Source: an uncultured Coriobacteriaceae bacterium
GTDB lineage: Bacteria; Actinomycetota; Coriobacteriia; Coriobacteriales; QAMH01
Assembly: GCA_900544245.1 (NCBI GenBank)
Contig: UQUH01000002.1
Coordinates: forward strand, 6,690-70,689
Direction of reading: 5' to 3'
Length of the DNA: 64,000 bases
Positions 27,078 through 34,859 of the stretch are shown here, one piece after another. The notes under the pieces were generated by a model. It saw only the letters and a list, made by a program, of their open reading frames with translations, did not search any database and was not told where the DNA came from. Position 1 is the stretch's first letter; the number at the start of each line of letters is the position of its first letter. Both the position numbers and the translations under genes were made by a program.

Positions 27078-27836
27078 ATGACGATGACCATTGGCCAAAT
27101 GGCAACGCAAGCCGGTATAAGCCCGCGGGCCTTGCGCTACTACGAGGAGCAAGGGCTCATCTCGCCCCACCGAAGCGATGGAGGCTACCGTGTGTACGAC
27201 GAGGTGGACGCGAGGCGCCTCGCGCAGGTGCTAGCCCTGCGCTCGTGCCATCTGCCGCTGGCCACCATTCGCAGGCTCATGCAAGATGCCGGCACCGACC
27301 TTGCCAGCACGCTCCGTGCGCATCTTCACGCTCTCGAATCGCAGGGAGCGTCATTGGACGCGGCAATCGAAAGGACGAGAGCCGCACTGACAACCATCGA
27401 GAGGATGAAGGACATGAGCACGAAAGACAGCTTCGAGATGATGAAGGAGCAGGGGCTGCGCGATTTCGAAAACGAGTACGGCGAGGAGGCGCGCAGGCTT
27501 TACGGCGATGACGTCATCGAGGACGCCAACGCTCGCATGATGGCTCTCACCAAGGACGAGTGGGATGCCAAGGAGCTTCTGGAGGAGTCGATCAAGGTGC
27601 AATTGCGTCTTGCCATGGCTACGGGCGATCCCGTGGGTGATGAGGCCCAGGAGCTGGTGCGCATGCACAGGCGTTGGATTGGCATCCACTGGGGCAAGGC
27701 TCCCGAGCCCGACCAGTATCTGGGCTTGGCACAGGGCTACCTGGCCGATCCGCGCTTCGTGAGCTACTACGATTCGGTAGCCGGCGAAGGCGCCACCGAG
27801 TTTCTGGTGGAGGCAATACGCGCCTCGCAGGGGTAG
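27078..27836 (+). CDS. TipA-type MerR regulator with TipAS drug-binding domain
   Basis: A 252-residue activator. Residues 1-70 are a MerR winged HTH (GISPRALRYYEEQGLISPHR); residues 71-115 are the coiled-coil dimer helix; residues 120-250 are a TipAS domain (helical, with HRRWIGIHWGKAPEPDQYLGLAQGYLADPRF). TipAS captures thiopeptide-like or other cyclic drugs and turns on transcription. It may regulate itself and possibly the UvrA-like gene across the shared region. RBS AAGGAT is modest. Confidence 0.92.
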   Translation: MTMTIGQMATQAGISPRALRYYEEQGLISPHRSDGGYRVYDEVDARRLAQVLALRSCHLPLATIRRLMQDAGTDLASTLRAHLHALESQGASLDAAIERTRAALTTIERMKDMSTKDSFEMMKEQGLRDFENEYGEEARRLYGDDVIEDANARMMALTKDEWDAKELLEESIKVQLRLAMATGDPVGDEAQELVRMHRRWIGIHWGKAPEPDQYLGLAQGYLADPRFVSYYDSVAGEGATEFLVEAIRASQG

Positions 27837-27846
27837 CAAGGGATCA

Positions 27847-27891
27847 GGGGGCAGTGGGACAAATGACCTGTCCCCTTGTCCCACTTGCCCC
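27847..27891. repeat. GGGACA palindromic repeat, possible terminator
   Basis: Outer arms GGGGGCA/TGCCCC and inner GTGGGACAA (27854-27862)/TTGTCCCAC (27876-27884). The internal TGGGACAAATGACCTGTCCCC stretch is nearly the same as in 36348-36376 and 41222-41259. It sits between the TipA gene stop and the flavoprotein gene. Confidence 0.6.
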
Positions 27892-27957
27892 GTCCCCCGA
27901 TTGCAATTCGCTGGCGGCAGGCAGTACTATTGGCCAGAGATTTCCAGAGAGGGATTC

Positions 27958-29247
27958 ATGGCAAACGATGTCGTCATTCTTGGGTTTGGCCCCGCCGCCG
28001 CCAGCGCCGTGGAAGCGCTGCGCTCGCAAGGATGCGACGCGAACGTGGACATCATCACCGCAGGTTCCGCCTTTTGCGAAAGCCCCGTCCTGACTTCGTA
28101 TAACGCCGCTGGAATCGTAACCCGCGAGCAGGGAAGTATCTACGCCTCGGCGCTCGACGATGCCAATGTGCGCATCTTTCCAAACGAGGAGATCACATCC
28201 ATAGATACGGAAAGCCAAACCGTCAAAGCCGCGAGCGGCCGCGAATGGCCCTATTCCGTTTGCCTGATAGCCACGGGCGCATCACCCGTGCTTTCGGGTG
28301 AAAGCCCGCTTTTCGAATGCAGCCCGCTTACGCTCAGGACCTTCGAAGATGCCGAGCGCCTGAGCACGGTGCTTGCCGCGCGTCCCCATGCCAGCATCCT
28401 CATCTCCGGGACCTCCATGGTCGCCCTCAAGGCGGCGGAGGCGTGCATCCGCAGGGGTGGGCGGCCAACCATTCTGGGTCGCAGCCCTCATATCCTCAAA
28501 GGGTCGGCGCATCCCCGTGCGGCTTCCAGGATGGAGGCCCTGCTCGAAGACCAGGGAATAGAGCTTCTGCTTGGCGAAACTGCCGAAAAAGCCCGCGTTC
28601 TCGAAGATGGCTCCACAAGCGTTTCCTTTTCCCACCAGGAAGAACCGAAAATTTTCGATGCGGTTCTCGTAGCCCATGGCATGAGCCCCAACATCGACTT
28701 CATCGAAAACGCCAACATACATGCCGATAGGGGAATCGTCGTCGATGCCTTCATGCGTACGAGCGTCCCTCATGTCTATGCGGCGGGAGATGTGGCAAAA
28801 GTACCCTGCTTGCTTGGAGGAAGCAAGGTGGCCGGGCTCTGGCTCGCGGCACGCCAGCAGGGCAAGGTGGCGGGCGTGAACATGGCAAAAGAGCTTTGTG
28901 GCGAGGGAAGGGCATGCATATCCGATGCCTCCGCTTTTGTCGGCGGCACGGAATACCACGGATTCCTTCCCGCGAACACCATCAAGGTCGGGGACGCACT
29001 GTTCGCTGCTGCGGGAATGATCCCGTCGGCCGAAGACCCATTCGCGATCGAGGAGATCGAGGCCGAGAACGAGTATCTGTTGAAGTCATATCTCGTCCAG
29101 CAAGATGGCCGGGCTTTGCTATGCGGTTTCAATCTCGTGGCAAAAGCCGGCATGGCCGGACTCTTTGGCAAGCTGACAGATTCGATTGGGCGCATGCAGG
29201 CAGAAATAGCCCATAACGCGCTTCAAGGCGCATTTACCGATGTTTGA
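27958..29247 (+). CDS. FAD/NAD(P)-dependent oxidoreductase of the second molybdoenzyme operon
   Basis: A 429-residue two-dinucleotide-fold flavoprotein (pyridine nucleotide-disulfide oxidoreductase class I-like). The FAD loop GFGPAAA is at 9-15, the NAD(P) loop at ISGTSMVALKAAE (about 155) and the second FAD motif VYAAGDVA near 280. A Cys-x-x-Cys redox pair is absent, so it is not a disulfide reductase; it fits nitrite-reductase NirB-like or ferredoxin reductase roles. The ATG at 27958 has GAGAGGG upstream. It precedes a molybdoenzyme (27-base gap) and ferredoxin, so it probably delivers NAD(P)H electrons to them. Confidence 0.85.
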   Translation: MANDVVILGFGPAAASAVEALRSQGCDANVDIITAGSAFCESPVLTSYNAAGIVTREQGSIYASALDDANVRIFPNEEITSIDTESQTVKAASGREWPYSVCLIATGASPVLSGESPLFECSPLTLRTFEDAERLSTVLAARPHASILISGTSMVALKAAEACIRRGGRPTILGRSPHILKGSAHPRAASRMEALLEDQGIELLLGETAEKARVLEDGSTSVSFSHQEEPKIFDAVLVAHGMSPNIDFIENANIHADRGIVVDAFMRTSVPHVYAAGDVAKVPCLLGGSKVAGLWLAARQQGKVAGVNMAKELCGEGRACISDASAFVGGTEYHGFLPANTIKVGDALFAAAGMIPSAEDPFAIEEIEAENEYLLKSYLVQQDGRALLCGFNLVAKAGMAGLFGKLTDSIGRMQAEIAHNALQGAFTDV

Positions 29248-29274
29248 CGGTTTCATGAGCGAGACGGAGGAGAG

Positions 29275-31440
29275 ATGAACGAGCGCGCACTGAGGGAAAA
29301 GGGCAAGGTCCCCGGTTCGGAGACGGGCATCGAAATCAGAAAGTCCATCTGCACGATTTGCGACCCGACCACGCAATGCGGGTTGGATCTGTTCGTGAAG
29401 GACGGCAAGATCATTCGAGTCGAGGGTTCGAAAGAGGCTCCGCATTCGCATGGAAGCCTGTGCTCGAAGGGTGCGGCCACGCGGCAATACGTCTATAGCC
29501 CCGACCGGTTGAAGACCCCGCTGCGACGTGTGGGCGAGCGCGGCGAGGGCAAGTTCGAGCCGATTAGCTGGGACGAGGCCCTGGACGAGATCGCCAAGAA
29601 CCTCAACGCCGCAAAGGCGCAGTACGGTCCGGAGTCGGTCATCTTCTTCGCGGGTTACCCAAAGCACCACAGGGCGTTCTTGCAGCGCCTTGCCATGAGC
29701 TTTGGCTCGCCGAATTACTGCACCGAGTCGAGCACGTGCTCGACGGCCACCATCATGGCTCAGCAGCTCACCTATGGTGCACCTGCGGCCCCGGACAATG
29801 GCGCGTCGGCCTGCATGCTGATGTGGTCCACCAATCCGGCGGCCTCAAAGACACTCATATGCGAGGGGCTGTTCGATCGTTTGGACCAGGGGACGAAGCT
29901 GATAGTGGTCGATCCTCGGGTCACCCCCTTCGCGGCTCGCGCCGACATCCACCTGCAGCTGCGCCCGGGTACTGATGGTGCGTTGGCGCTTGCGATGGCC
30001 AACGTCATCATCGACGAGAATCTCTACGATGCTGATTTCGTTGCCAATTGGACGGTCGGTTTCGAGGAGTATGCCAAGCTCGCCGCCGAGATGACTCCGG
30101 AAAGGGCGCAGGATATCACGGGCGTTGACGCGAACCTGATCCGCGAGGCGGCCCGGATGTACGCGACAACGAAGCCCGCGAGCATCATGACCAGTGCGGC
30201 ACCTGTGGTCCATCACACGAATGGCGTGCAGAACTACCGTGCGGTGTTCTGCCTCATCGGATTGACAGGCAATTTCGACATCCACGGCGGGAACCTCATG
30301 AACAGGCCCTCGTTGGTGCACATGCCAGGAGGCTTTCCCACGCGCGAAGGCGAGTTCACTCTGGCGTCCCGTCTGAAGGATTTGCCGGAAAGGGTCGGCT
30401 CCCGTCGTTTTCCGGTGTGGGACCGGTTGACCACGCAAGCGCAGGCGTGCGATATCCCAAGGCAGATCCTGACCGAGGACCCATACCCGCTCAAGGCCGC
30501 GTTTTGCATGGGCTTCAACCATAGGATGTTTCCTGATTCGCAAGGCTTCATCGACGCCTTCAGCAAACTCGACTTCATAGCGGTGGCAGATCCCTTCCTG
30601 ACCGACAGTGCCAAGTACGCCGACATCGTCTTGCCGGCATGCACCTCGGTGGAGCGCAGCGAAGCGCGATGCTGGCCCATGGGCTATGTGATGCTCTCGC
30701 AGCCTGCGATCGAGCCGGTGGGGCAGTCCCGCTCCGATGTCGATATCATCGCGCAGCTGAGCAACGAGCTGGGTCTGGGCGATGACTTGCTCGAGTCGGG
30801 GTTCGACGCGTGCCTGGATTGGATGCTCGAGCCCAGCGCCCTGTCCGTTGCGGAGCTCAAGAAGCACCCGTCCGGTATGTTCGTCCCCGATTTCAAGAAG
30901 CCCGCCGAGAGGAAGTACGTCGACCAGGGATTCAAGACCCCGTCGGGCAAGTTCGAATTCGTCTCCGGCGTGCTCTCCGAAATGGACGGCGAGGGCTTCG
31001 AGGCGCTTCCCTCGTTCCGGGAGCCGGCTATAAGCCCCGTCTCGCAGCCAGAGATTGCTAAGGAATACCCGTTCGTCCTGTCCATCGGTGCCCGCAAGCC
31101 CATGTTCCAGCACAGCCGCACCTTCCGCATCCCCTGGATTCGCCAGTTCGCGCCGGAACCTGTCTGCGACATGAATCCGGTCGACGCCAAACGTGCCGGC
31201 ATTGCCGAGGGCGAGGAAGTCGAACTCATGACGCCGGAGGGAAGCGTTTCGGTGAAGGCGCATCTGGACGACACGATTCGCGAAGGCGACGTGCACCTCT
31301 ACCATGACTGGCCCGAGGCCAATGGAAACGATCTCATGTCGGGCGATTACCTCGATCCCATTTCGGGCTTCCCGGGATACAGGTCCCTGCTCTGCAAGGT
31401 GGTTCCCGTCCGCATGAGCGCCAATGCGAAGGAGGCATAG
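29275..31440 (+). CDS. Molybdopterin oxidoreductase, cytoplasmic, second operon
   Basis: A 721-residue DMSO-reductase-family catalytic subunit. C26, C29, C35 and the LCSKG cysteine make a [4Fe-4S] site with unusual CxxCx5C spacing. The bis-pyranopterin motifs GTKLIVVDPR and RADIHLQLRPGTDGAL are intact. A Cys in the SSTCSTA stretch aligns with the Mo-ligand position, by inference. No Tat signal and no anchor: a soluble enzyme. GGAGGAGAG precedes the start. Candidates by family are acetylene-hydratase-like, pyrogallol or catechol dehydroxylase-type enzymes; the substrate cannot be assigned. Confidence 0.88.
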   Translation: MNERALREKGKVPGSETGIEIRKSICTICDPTTQCGLDLFVKDGKIIRVEGSKEAPHSHGSLCSKGAATRQYVYSPDRLKTPLRRVGERGEGKFEPISWDEALDEIAKNLNAAKAQYGPESVIFFAGYPKHHRAFLQRLAMSFGSPNYCTESSTCSTATIMAQQLTYGAPAAPDNGASACMLMWSTNPAASKTLICEGLFDRLDQGTKLIVVDPRVTPFAARADIHLQLRPGTDGALALAMANVIIDENLYDADFVANWTVGFEEYAKLAAEMTPERAQDITGVDANLIREAARMYATTKPASIMTSAAPVVHHTNGVQNYRAVFCLIGLTGNFDIHGGNLMNRPSLVHMPGGFPTREGEFTLASRLKDLPERVGSRRFPVWDRLTTQAQACDIPRQILTEDPYPLKAAFCMGFNHRMFPDSQGFIDAFSKLDFIAVADPFLTDSAKYADIVLPACTSVERSEARCWPMGYVMLSQPAIEPVGQSRSDVDIIAQLSNELGLGDDLLESGFDACLDWMLEPSALSVAELKKHPSGMFVPDFKKPAERKYVDQGFKTPSGKFEFVSGVLSEMDGEGFEALPSFREPAISPVSQPEIAKEYPFVLSIGARKPMFQHSRTFRIPWIRQFAPEPVCDMNPVDAKRAGIAEGEEVELMTPEGSVSVKAHLDDTIREGDVHLYHDWPEANGNDLMSGDYLDPISGFPGYRSLLCKVVPVRMSANAKEA

Positions 31441-31442
31441 GC

Positions 31443-31952
31443 ATGACTTCCAGAGAGAGCAAGAGCATCGTCTTCAAATCGGACCTTTGCATAGGGTGCT
31501 ATTCGTGTGTCGTGTCGTGCATGGATCAAAACGACCTCGACGTCGCGAGGGATAACCTATCGTGGCGAATCGTCGAGAACGTTCCCGGAAGACTGGTGGG
31601 CAAGCATTCTGGCAGCGCCAGCGTCTCAATCGCCTGCATGCACTGCGAAGATGCGGTGTGCATAGCTGCATGTCCTGCAGGGGCGATAACGAGAGATGCC
31701 GCAACGGGGTCCGTGTTGGTGGACGATGGCCTGTGCATCGGTTGTCATGCCTGCGCGATGGCTTGCCCGTTTGGGGCTCCCCGTTTTGGGAGCAGCGGGA
31801 AAATGCAGAAATGCGACGGATGCTTTGCTAGGACGCAATTCGGGCTGGAGCCGGCGTGTGTCAGGAACTGCCCGACCCACGCGCTTGCCTACGAACCAGT
31901 CAACGTTTCGATGGACGAGAAAGCGGCCAGCGCAGCCCGAAGGCTCGTGTAG
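31443..31952 (+). CDS. Four-cluster ferredoxin subunit (DmsB/HycB type)
   Basis: A 169-residue protein with 16 cysteines in four groups: CIGCYSCVVSC (C16, C19, C22, C26), CMHCEDAVCIAACP, CIGCHACAMACP and CDGC...CVRNCP. This is the full set for four [4Fe-4S] clusters, in contrast to the two-cluster partner at 8655. Starts two bases after the molybdoenzyme stop with AAGGAGG seven bases upstream. It should shuttle electrons from the flavoprotein to the molybdenum subunit. Confidence 0.93.
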   Translation: MTSRESKSIVFKSDLCIGCYSCVVSCMDQNDLDVARDNLSWRIVENVPGRLVGKHSGSASVSIACMHCEDAVCIAACPAGAITRDAATGSVLVDDGLCIGCHACAMACPFGAPRFGSSGKMQKCDGCFARTQFGLEPACVRNCPTHALAYEPVNVSMDEKAASAARRLV

Positions 31953-32025
31953 TCTCGGGCCCCGGAGCGGCGCGTTCACGACGGGGCTTTTCCGATGCAG
32001 TGGAAAATGGCGGGGCAAGTCCTGC

Positions 32026-32051
32026 GAGATTTCCACTCAGGTGGAAATCTC
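32026..32051. terminator. Perfect hairpin at the 3' ends of convergent genes
   Basis: GAGATTTCCAC / GTGGAAATCTC, 11-bp perfect arms with loop TCAG. It overlaps the last bases of the DUF1847 gene stop codon and follows the ferredoxin stop by 73 bases. No long T run; may act as a bidirectional terminator. Confidence 0.6.
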
Positions 32052-32706
32052 ATTCATTGGCGATGCCATATTTCTCCACGGTCTGCGCGAGCTTCTTCTC
32101 GTAGCAGGAGTGCGCCGTGTACAGCACCGCGCACGGGTTGTTGCCGGCGAGGAAGTCCTTCGTGGCAAACGTCGTGACGGGTGCATCGGAGTACTTGCAG
32201 AAGAGGGCATCATGTCCCACGCATATGCCCATGAGGATGTTCAGGTCCGTCTTCGCTTCGTTGAGGAGAAGCGCCTGCATGATGGGATTGCAGACGACAC
32301 CTCCTTCGCCGCCCCTTGCCGGGGGCTCGAGGTCGAGGTCGGCCCTCCGGTTGCTTTCGAGCTTGCAGCCAACCGTCTCGACGCGGAAGCCCGCCTGTTC
32401 GAGCAGCTTGGCCAGGATGCGCGTCTCGCGCAGCATGATGGTGCATGACGCGATGCCGATGTGGGTGGCGCCGATGAGGTTCGCGAACTTGATGGTATCC
32501 TGCGCGCGCGTGGAGTTCGCCGTCTCCTCGCTGACCATCGCGGCGGCTTGCATGATGACGTGGTTTTCGGGAAGCGCGTATAGACGTTGTGCCTCGTCAT
32601 GTAGCGCAGATGAGACCGCGCTTTGCGCGCAAAACCTTGGTTCTTCGCGATCGGTGTATTCACATGCGGTGGTTCCGCAGCTCATGCAATTGAGCTTTGA
32701 TTCCAT
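32050..32706 (-). CDS. DUF1847 metal-binding protein
   Basis: A 218-residue cysteine-rich soluble protein starting MESKLNCMSCGTTACEY. Conserved features of DUF1847 include the N-terminal CxxCGxxxC, the GIASC and TVGCK cysteines and the CNPIMQALLLNEAKTDLN and ICVGHDALF segments. Function is unknown; the family appears in anaerobes near redox enzymes. GGGAGG lies four bases before the ATG. Convergent with the molybdoenzyme operon. Confidence 0.82.
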   Translation of the reverse strand: MESKLNCMSCGTTACEYTDREEPRFCAQSAVSSALHDEAQRLYALPENHVIMQAAAMVSEETANSTRAQDTIKFANLIGATHIGIASCTIMLRETRILAKLLEQAGFRVETVGCKLESNRRADLDLEPPARGGEGGVVCNPIMQALLLNEAKTDLNILMGICVGHDALFCKYSDAPVTTFATKDFLAGNNPCAVLYTAHSCYEKKLAQTVEKYGIANE

Positions 32707-32757
32707 GATTCCTCCCGATTGGGTTTCGCGGGTCGCAGATATGACGTCAATATCATA

Positions 32758-32781
32758 CGACCCCGCTCGAAGGAACGGGGT
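32758..32781 (-). terminator. Hairpin downstream of the tRNA-Gly remnant
   Basis: GACCCCG / CGGGGTC arms about ten bases apart. On the minus strand it follows the 3' end of the tRNA-Gly remnant by about 12 bases, as a tRNA terminator would. It lacks a T run. Confidence 0.4.
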
Positions 32782-32793
32782 CAGGGGTCATGA

Positions 32794-32859
32794 TGGAGCG
32801 GGCGACGGGACTCGAACCCGCGGATATCAGCTTGGGAAGCTGGGGCCTTACCACTTGGC
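32794..32859 (-). pseudogene. tRNA-Gly remnant (3' two thirds only)
   Basis: The minus strand matches the intact tRNA-Gly(CCC) at 34457-34530 from the D stem (GCCAAGTGGTAAGGC) through the anticodon arm, T arm and CCA. The 5' acceptor strand GCGGGCG is missing, replaced by unrelated TGACAAGCT-like sequence. The variable loop (one base longer) and one T-loop base also differ. It cannot fold as a tRNA. Either a displaced attachment-site fragment or a decayed duplicate. Confidence 0.8.
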
Positions 32860-32876
32860 AGCTTGTCATTTATGAA

Positions 32877-32942
32877 TTCCGTGTACAGATTGTACATGAA
32901 ATTAAAGATTTTCGTGTACAACTTGTACGCGGAATTGAAACA
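32877..32942. repeat. Two 33-bp direct repeats, each with a GTACA/TGTAC dyad
   Basis: Units start at 32877 and 32910. Each holds GTGTACA, two or three bases, TTGTAC, then a GAAATTAAA-like or GGAATTGAAA tail. They end 42 bases before the DUF4143 ATPase start. Paired operators for a repressor are likely. Confidence 0.6.
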
Positions 32943-32984
32943 TGAAGTAAACTCAAGCAAGCTTAATTCAGGGAGGCTGATTTA

Positions 32985-34370
32985 ATGGAGTATATGCGCC
33001 GCAAGCTTGAAACGGATATTGCACGCTGGGCCTCTTCTGCCCGCATGCAACCCCTTCTTATTCAGGGCGCGCGACGCGTAGGAAAGACGGTGCTCGCAGA
33101 GCGCATGGGCGAGGAGTGCTTCGTCAACGGTTTCGTGAAGCTTGATTTCCAAACGGACCTCTCGAGGGCTCAGGCGATTTTTGATTGGCCAACTGATGAC
33201 GTGGACGGAATAGTCAGGCGCATCTCCGAGTACAAGGGCATGCCCATTGTTCCGGAAAAGACGCTTGTCATTCTCGACGAGGTCCAGTTGTGCGAGCAGG
33301 CGCTCAATGCCCTCAGGTTTTTCGAGGGAACTCATTGGCGTGTCCTGGCTACGGGGAGCCTGCTTGGAGTAACCACCAAACGGAGGAGTCTGCCCTTTCC
33401 TTCCGGGGTGCGCCAACTCGAACTTCATCCACTCGACTTCGAGGAATACCTTTGGGCCTTGGACGAAGGTGCCATGGCTCGCGATATACGGATGCACGCT
33501 GAAACGGGCGAACCATACGTTCGGCATGACCAAGCCCTTGACCTGTATCATAAATACCTGGTGCTCGGAGGAATGCCTCGAGTGCTTGATGCCTATCGCC
33601 ATGAAGGCGGGTTTTCGGCGGCCGGTGAGGTGCAAGCTGAGATAGATGCCACCTACACGGCAGATATGACTGATCCCGAAAACGGCATAAGCGGCATTTC
33701 GGCAAAGCGAATTTGGGATAGTCTTCCCAAGCAGCTCCTTCGTGCGTCGACGAAAAAGTTCAAGTATTCCGAGGTAATACGCGGAGGGCGTCGAGAGCGT
33801 CTCCTAGAGCCCCTTGAATGGCTCGCCGCAGCTGGTGTGATTTCGATAAATGACTTGACGTGCGACGATCGTGCTCCGCTGGCTCCGTACAATGACGAGG
33901 ACGGGAGCTACTTCAAGGTATATGTGGCCGATACGGGCATCATGTTCCATAAGTTCGGAATCGATCCGGTGGTGTTTCTTGACGATGGAAGGAGGGCAAT
34001 CCTCGCTTCCGACTTCCGCGGAGCGCTAGCCGAAAACTACGTCATGCAGGCACTGCAGGCAAACGGACTGAGGACGTTCTATTGGATGCCAAACGATAAG
34101 GTGGGAAACGGAGAGGTGGATTTCGTCTTTCAGGATCGCATGGCGCAGGTCATTCCCGTCGAGGTTAAGTCGGCGCGAAATGTCAAGGCAAAGAGCCTGA
34201 TGAAGCTTATGAGAGAGGGCAACGCACCCTATGCGATCAGGCTTTCGGAGGCAAATTTCGGAACAAATGCTATTGAAGGAACCGATGGCGAGATGCTATT
34301 GCGCGATCTCCCGCTATATGCGGCGTTTTGCGTTGGTCCAGAAGCGGCGGAGGAAACTTGTACGGGATGA
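32985..34370 (+). CDS. ATP-binding protein with DUF4143 (AAA_14 type)
   Basis: A 461-residue AAA_14/DUF4143 protein. Walker A reads QGARRVGKT (about residues 28-36), Walker B LVILDEVQ near 90; the DUF4143 domain with VYVADTGIM and VPVEVKS-type nuclease-like core (GEVDFVF...IPVEVKSARN) occupies the C-terminal third. These proteins are abundant, variably distributed in genomes and poorly understood; many travel on mobile DNA. GGGAGG lies eight bases before the ATG. Codon use is more AT-rich than neighbours. It lies between a tRNA-Gly remnant and intact tRNA-Gly. Confidence 0.9.
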   Translation: MEYMRRKLETDIARWASSARMQPLLIQGARRVGKTVLAERMGEECFVNGFVKLDFQTDLSRAQAIFDWPTDDVDGIVRRISEYKGMPIVPEKTLVILDEVQLCEQALNALRFFEGTHWRVLATGSLLGVTTKRRSLPFPSGVRQLELHPLDFEEYLWALDEGAMARDIRMHAETGEPYVRHDQALDLYHKYLVLGGMPRVLDAYRHEGGFSAAGEVQAEIDATYTADMTDPENGISGISAKRIWDSLPKQLLRASTKKFKYSEVIRGGRRERLLEPLEWLAAAGVISINDLTCDDRAPLAPYNDEDGSYFKVYVADTGIMFHKFGIDPVVFLDDGRRAILASDFRGALAENYVMQALQANGLRTFYWMPNDKVGNGEVDFVFQDRMAQVIPVEVKSARNVKAKSLMKLMREGNAPYAIRLSEANFGTNAIEGTDGEMLLRDLPLYAAFCVGPEAAEETCTG

Positions 34371-34419
34371 GGACTGGAGATTTCCAGATGCCATCGGATG
34401 GATATGCGGGATGAAACAC

Positions 34420-34444
34420 GAACGCCGTCTTCTTGACGGCGTTC
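34420..34444 (-). terminator. Terminator of tRNA-Gly
   Basis: GAACGCCGTC / GACGGCGTTC, perfect 10-bp arms, five-base loop. It lies 12 bases beyond the tRNA 3' end on the minus strand, followed by GTGTTT. Confidence 0.7.
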
Positions 34445-34456
34445 GACCCTGCTCTC

Positions 34457-34530
34457 TGGAGCGGGCGACGGGAATCGAACCCGCGTGGTCAGCTTGGGAA
34501 GCTGGGGCCTTACCACTTGGCGACGCCCGC
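34457..34530 (-). tRNA. tRNA-Gly (anticodon CCC)
   Basis: 74 nt with encoded CCA. Acceptor GCGGGCG/CGCCCGC, D arm GCC...GGC, anticodon loop TTCCCAA, T arm GCGGG-TTCGATT-CCCGT. A TATAAT box (34546-34541 on the minus strand) lies ten bases upstream. Confidence 0.95.
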
Positions 34531-34859
34531 ATGGGATGGGATTATACCGCTGTCTTCTCCTTATCCTGCGGTCATTTCAGGGAATCCCCATGAGTCGCGT
34601 CTTGAGCGGCGCGCCATGCGCATGCCAAATGGTGCTCCTAGGCTCGAACGCACCCCGGGCAACACCCAGATTGTAAATTTGACGCCCCATAATGATGGCG
34701 AACGCCGAGCGCTCCGCCTTGTGGACGGTAAACCTTCATGTATTCCTTCGGGCGCTGACGGAATAAACTGGTCCCAAATAGATTTGGAAACAATTTGGGA
34801 GTACGCTCTGGTAGCTCCTTCCGGGAGCATGCAAACATCGCAACGAAAGGAATGGCGCA
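34531..34859. other. 329-base gap between tRNA-Gly and SDR gene
   Basis: Contains the tRNA -10 box (34541-34546, minus). TATTCC (34741-34746) / GGAATA (34760-34765) form a hairpin related to the one at 43242-43274. TCCCAAAT (34772-34779) and ATTTGGGA (34793-34800) form a perfect 8-bp dyad with 13-base spacer, a candidate operator 60 bases before the SDR start. GCTCC/GGAGC follows at 34814-34828. No protein-coding gene seen. Confidence 0.5.

Noticed and set aside
29845..31305. 486-codon antisense frame over the second molybdoenzyme
   Set aside because: No start signal or domain; sense strand has full cofactor motifs.
32794..32859. Functional second tRNA-Gly
   Set aside because: The 5' acceptor strand is absent, so no cloverleaf can form.
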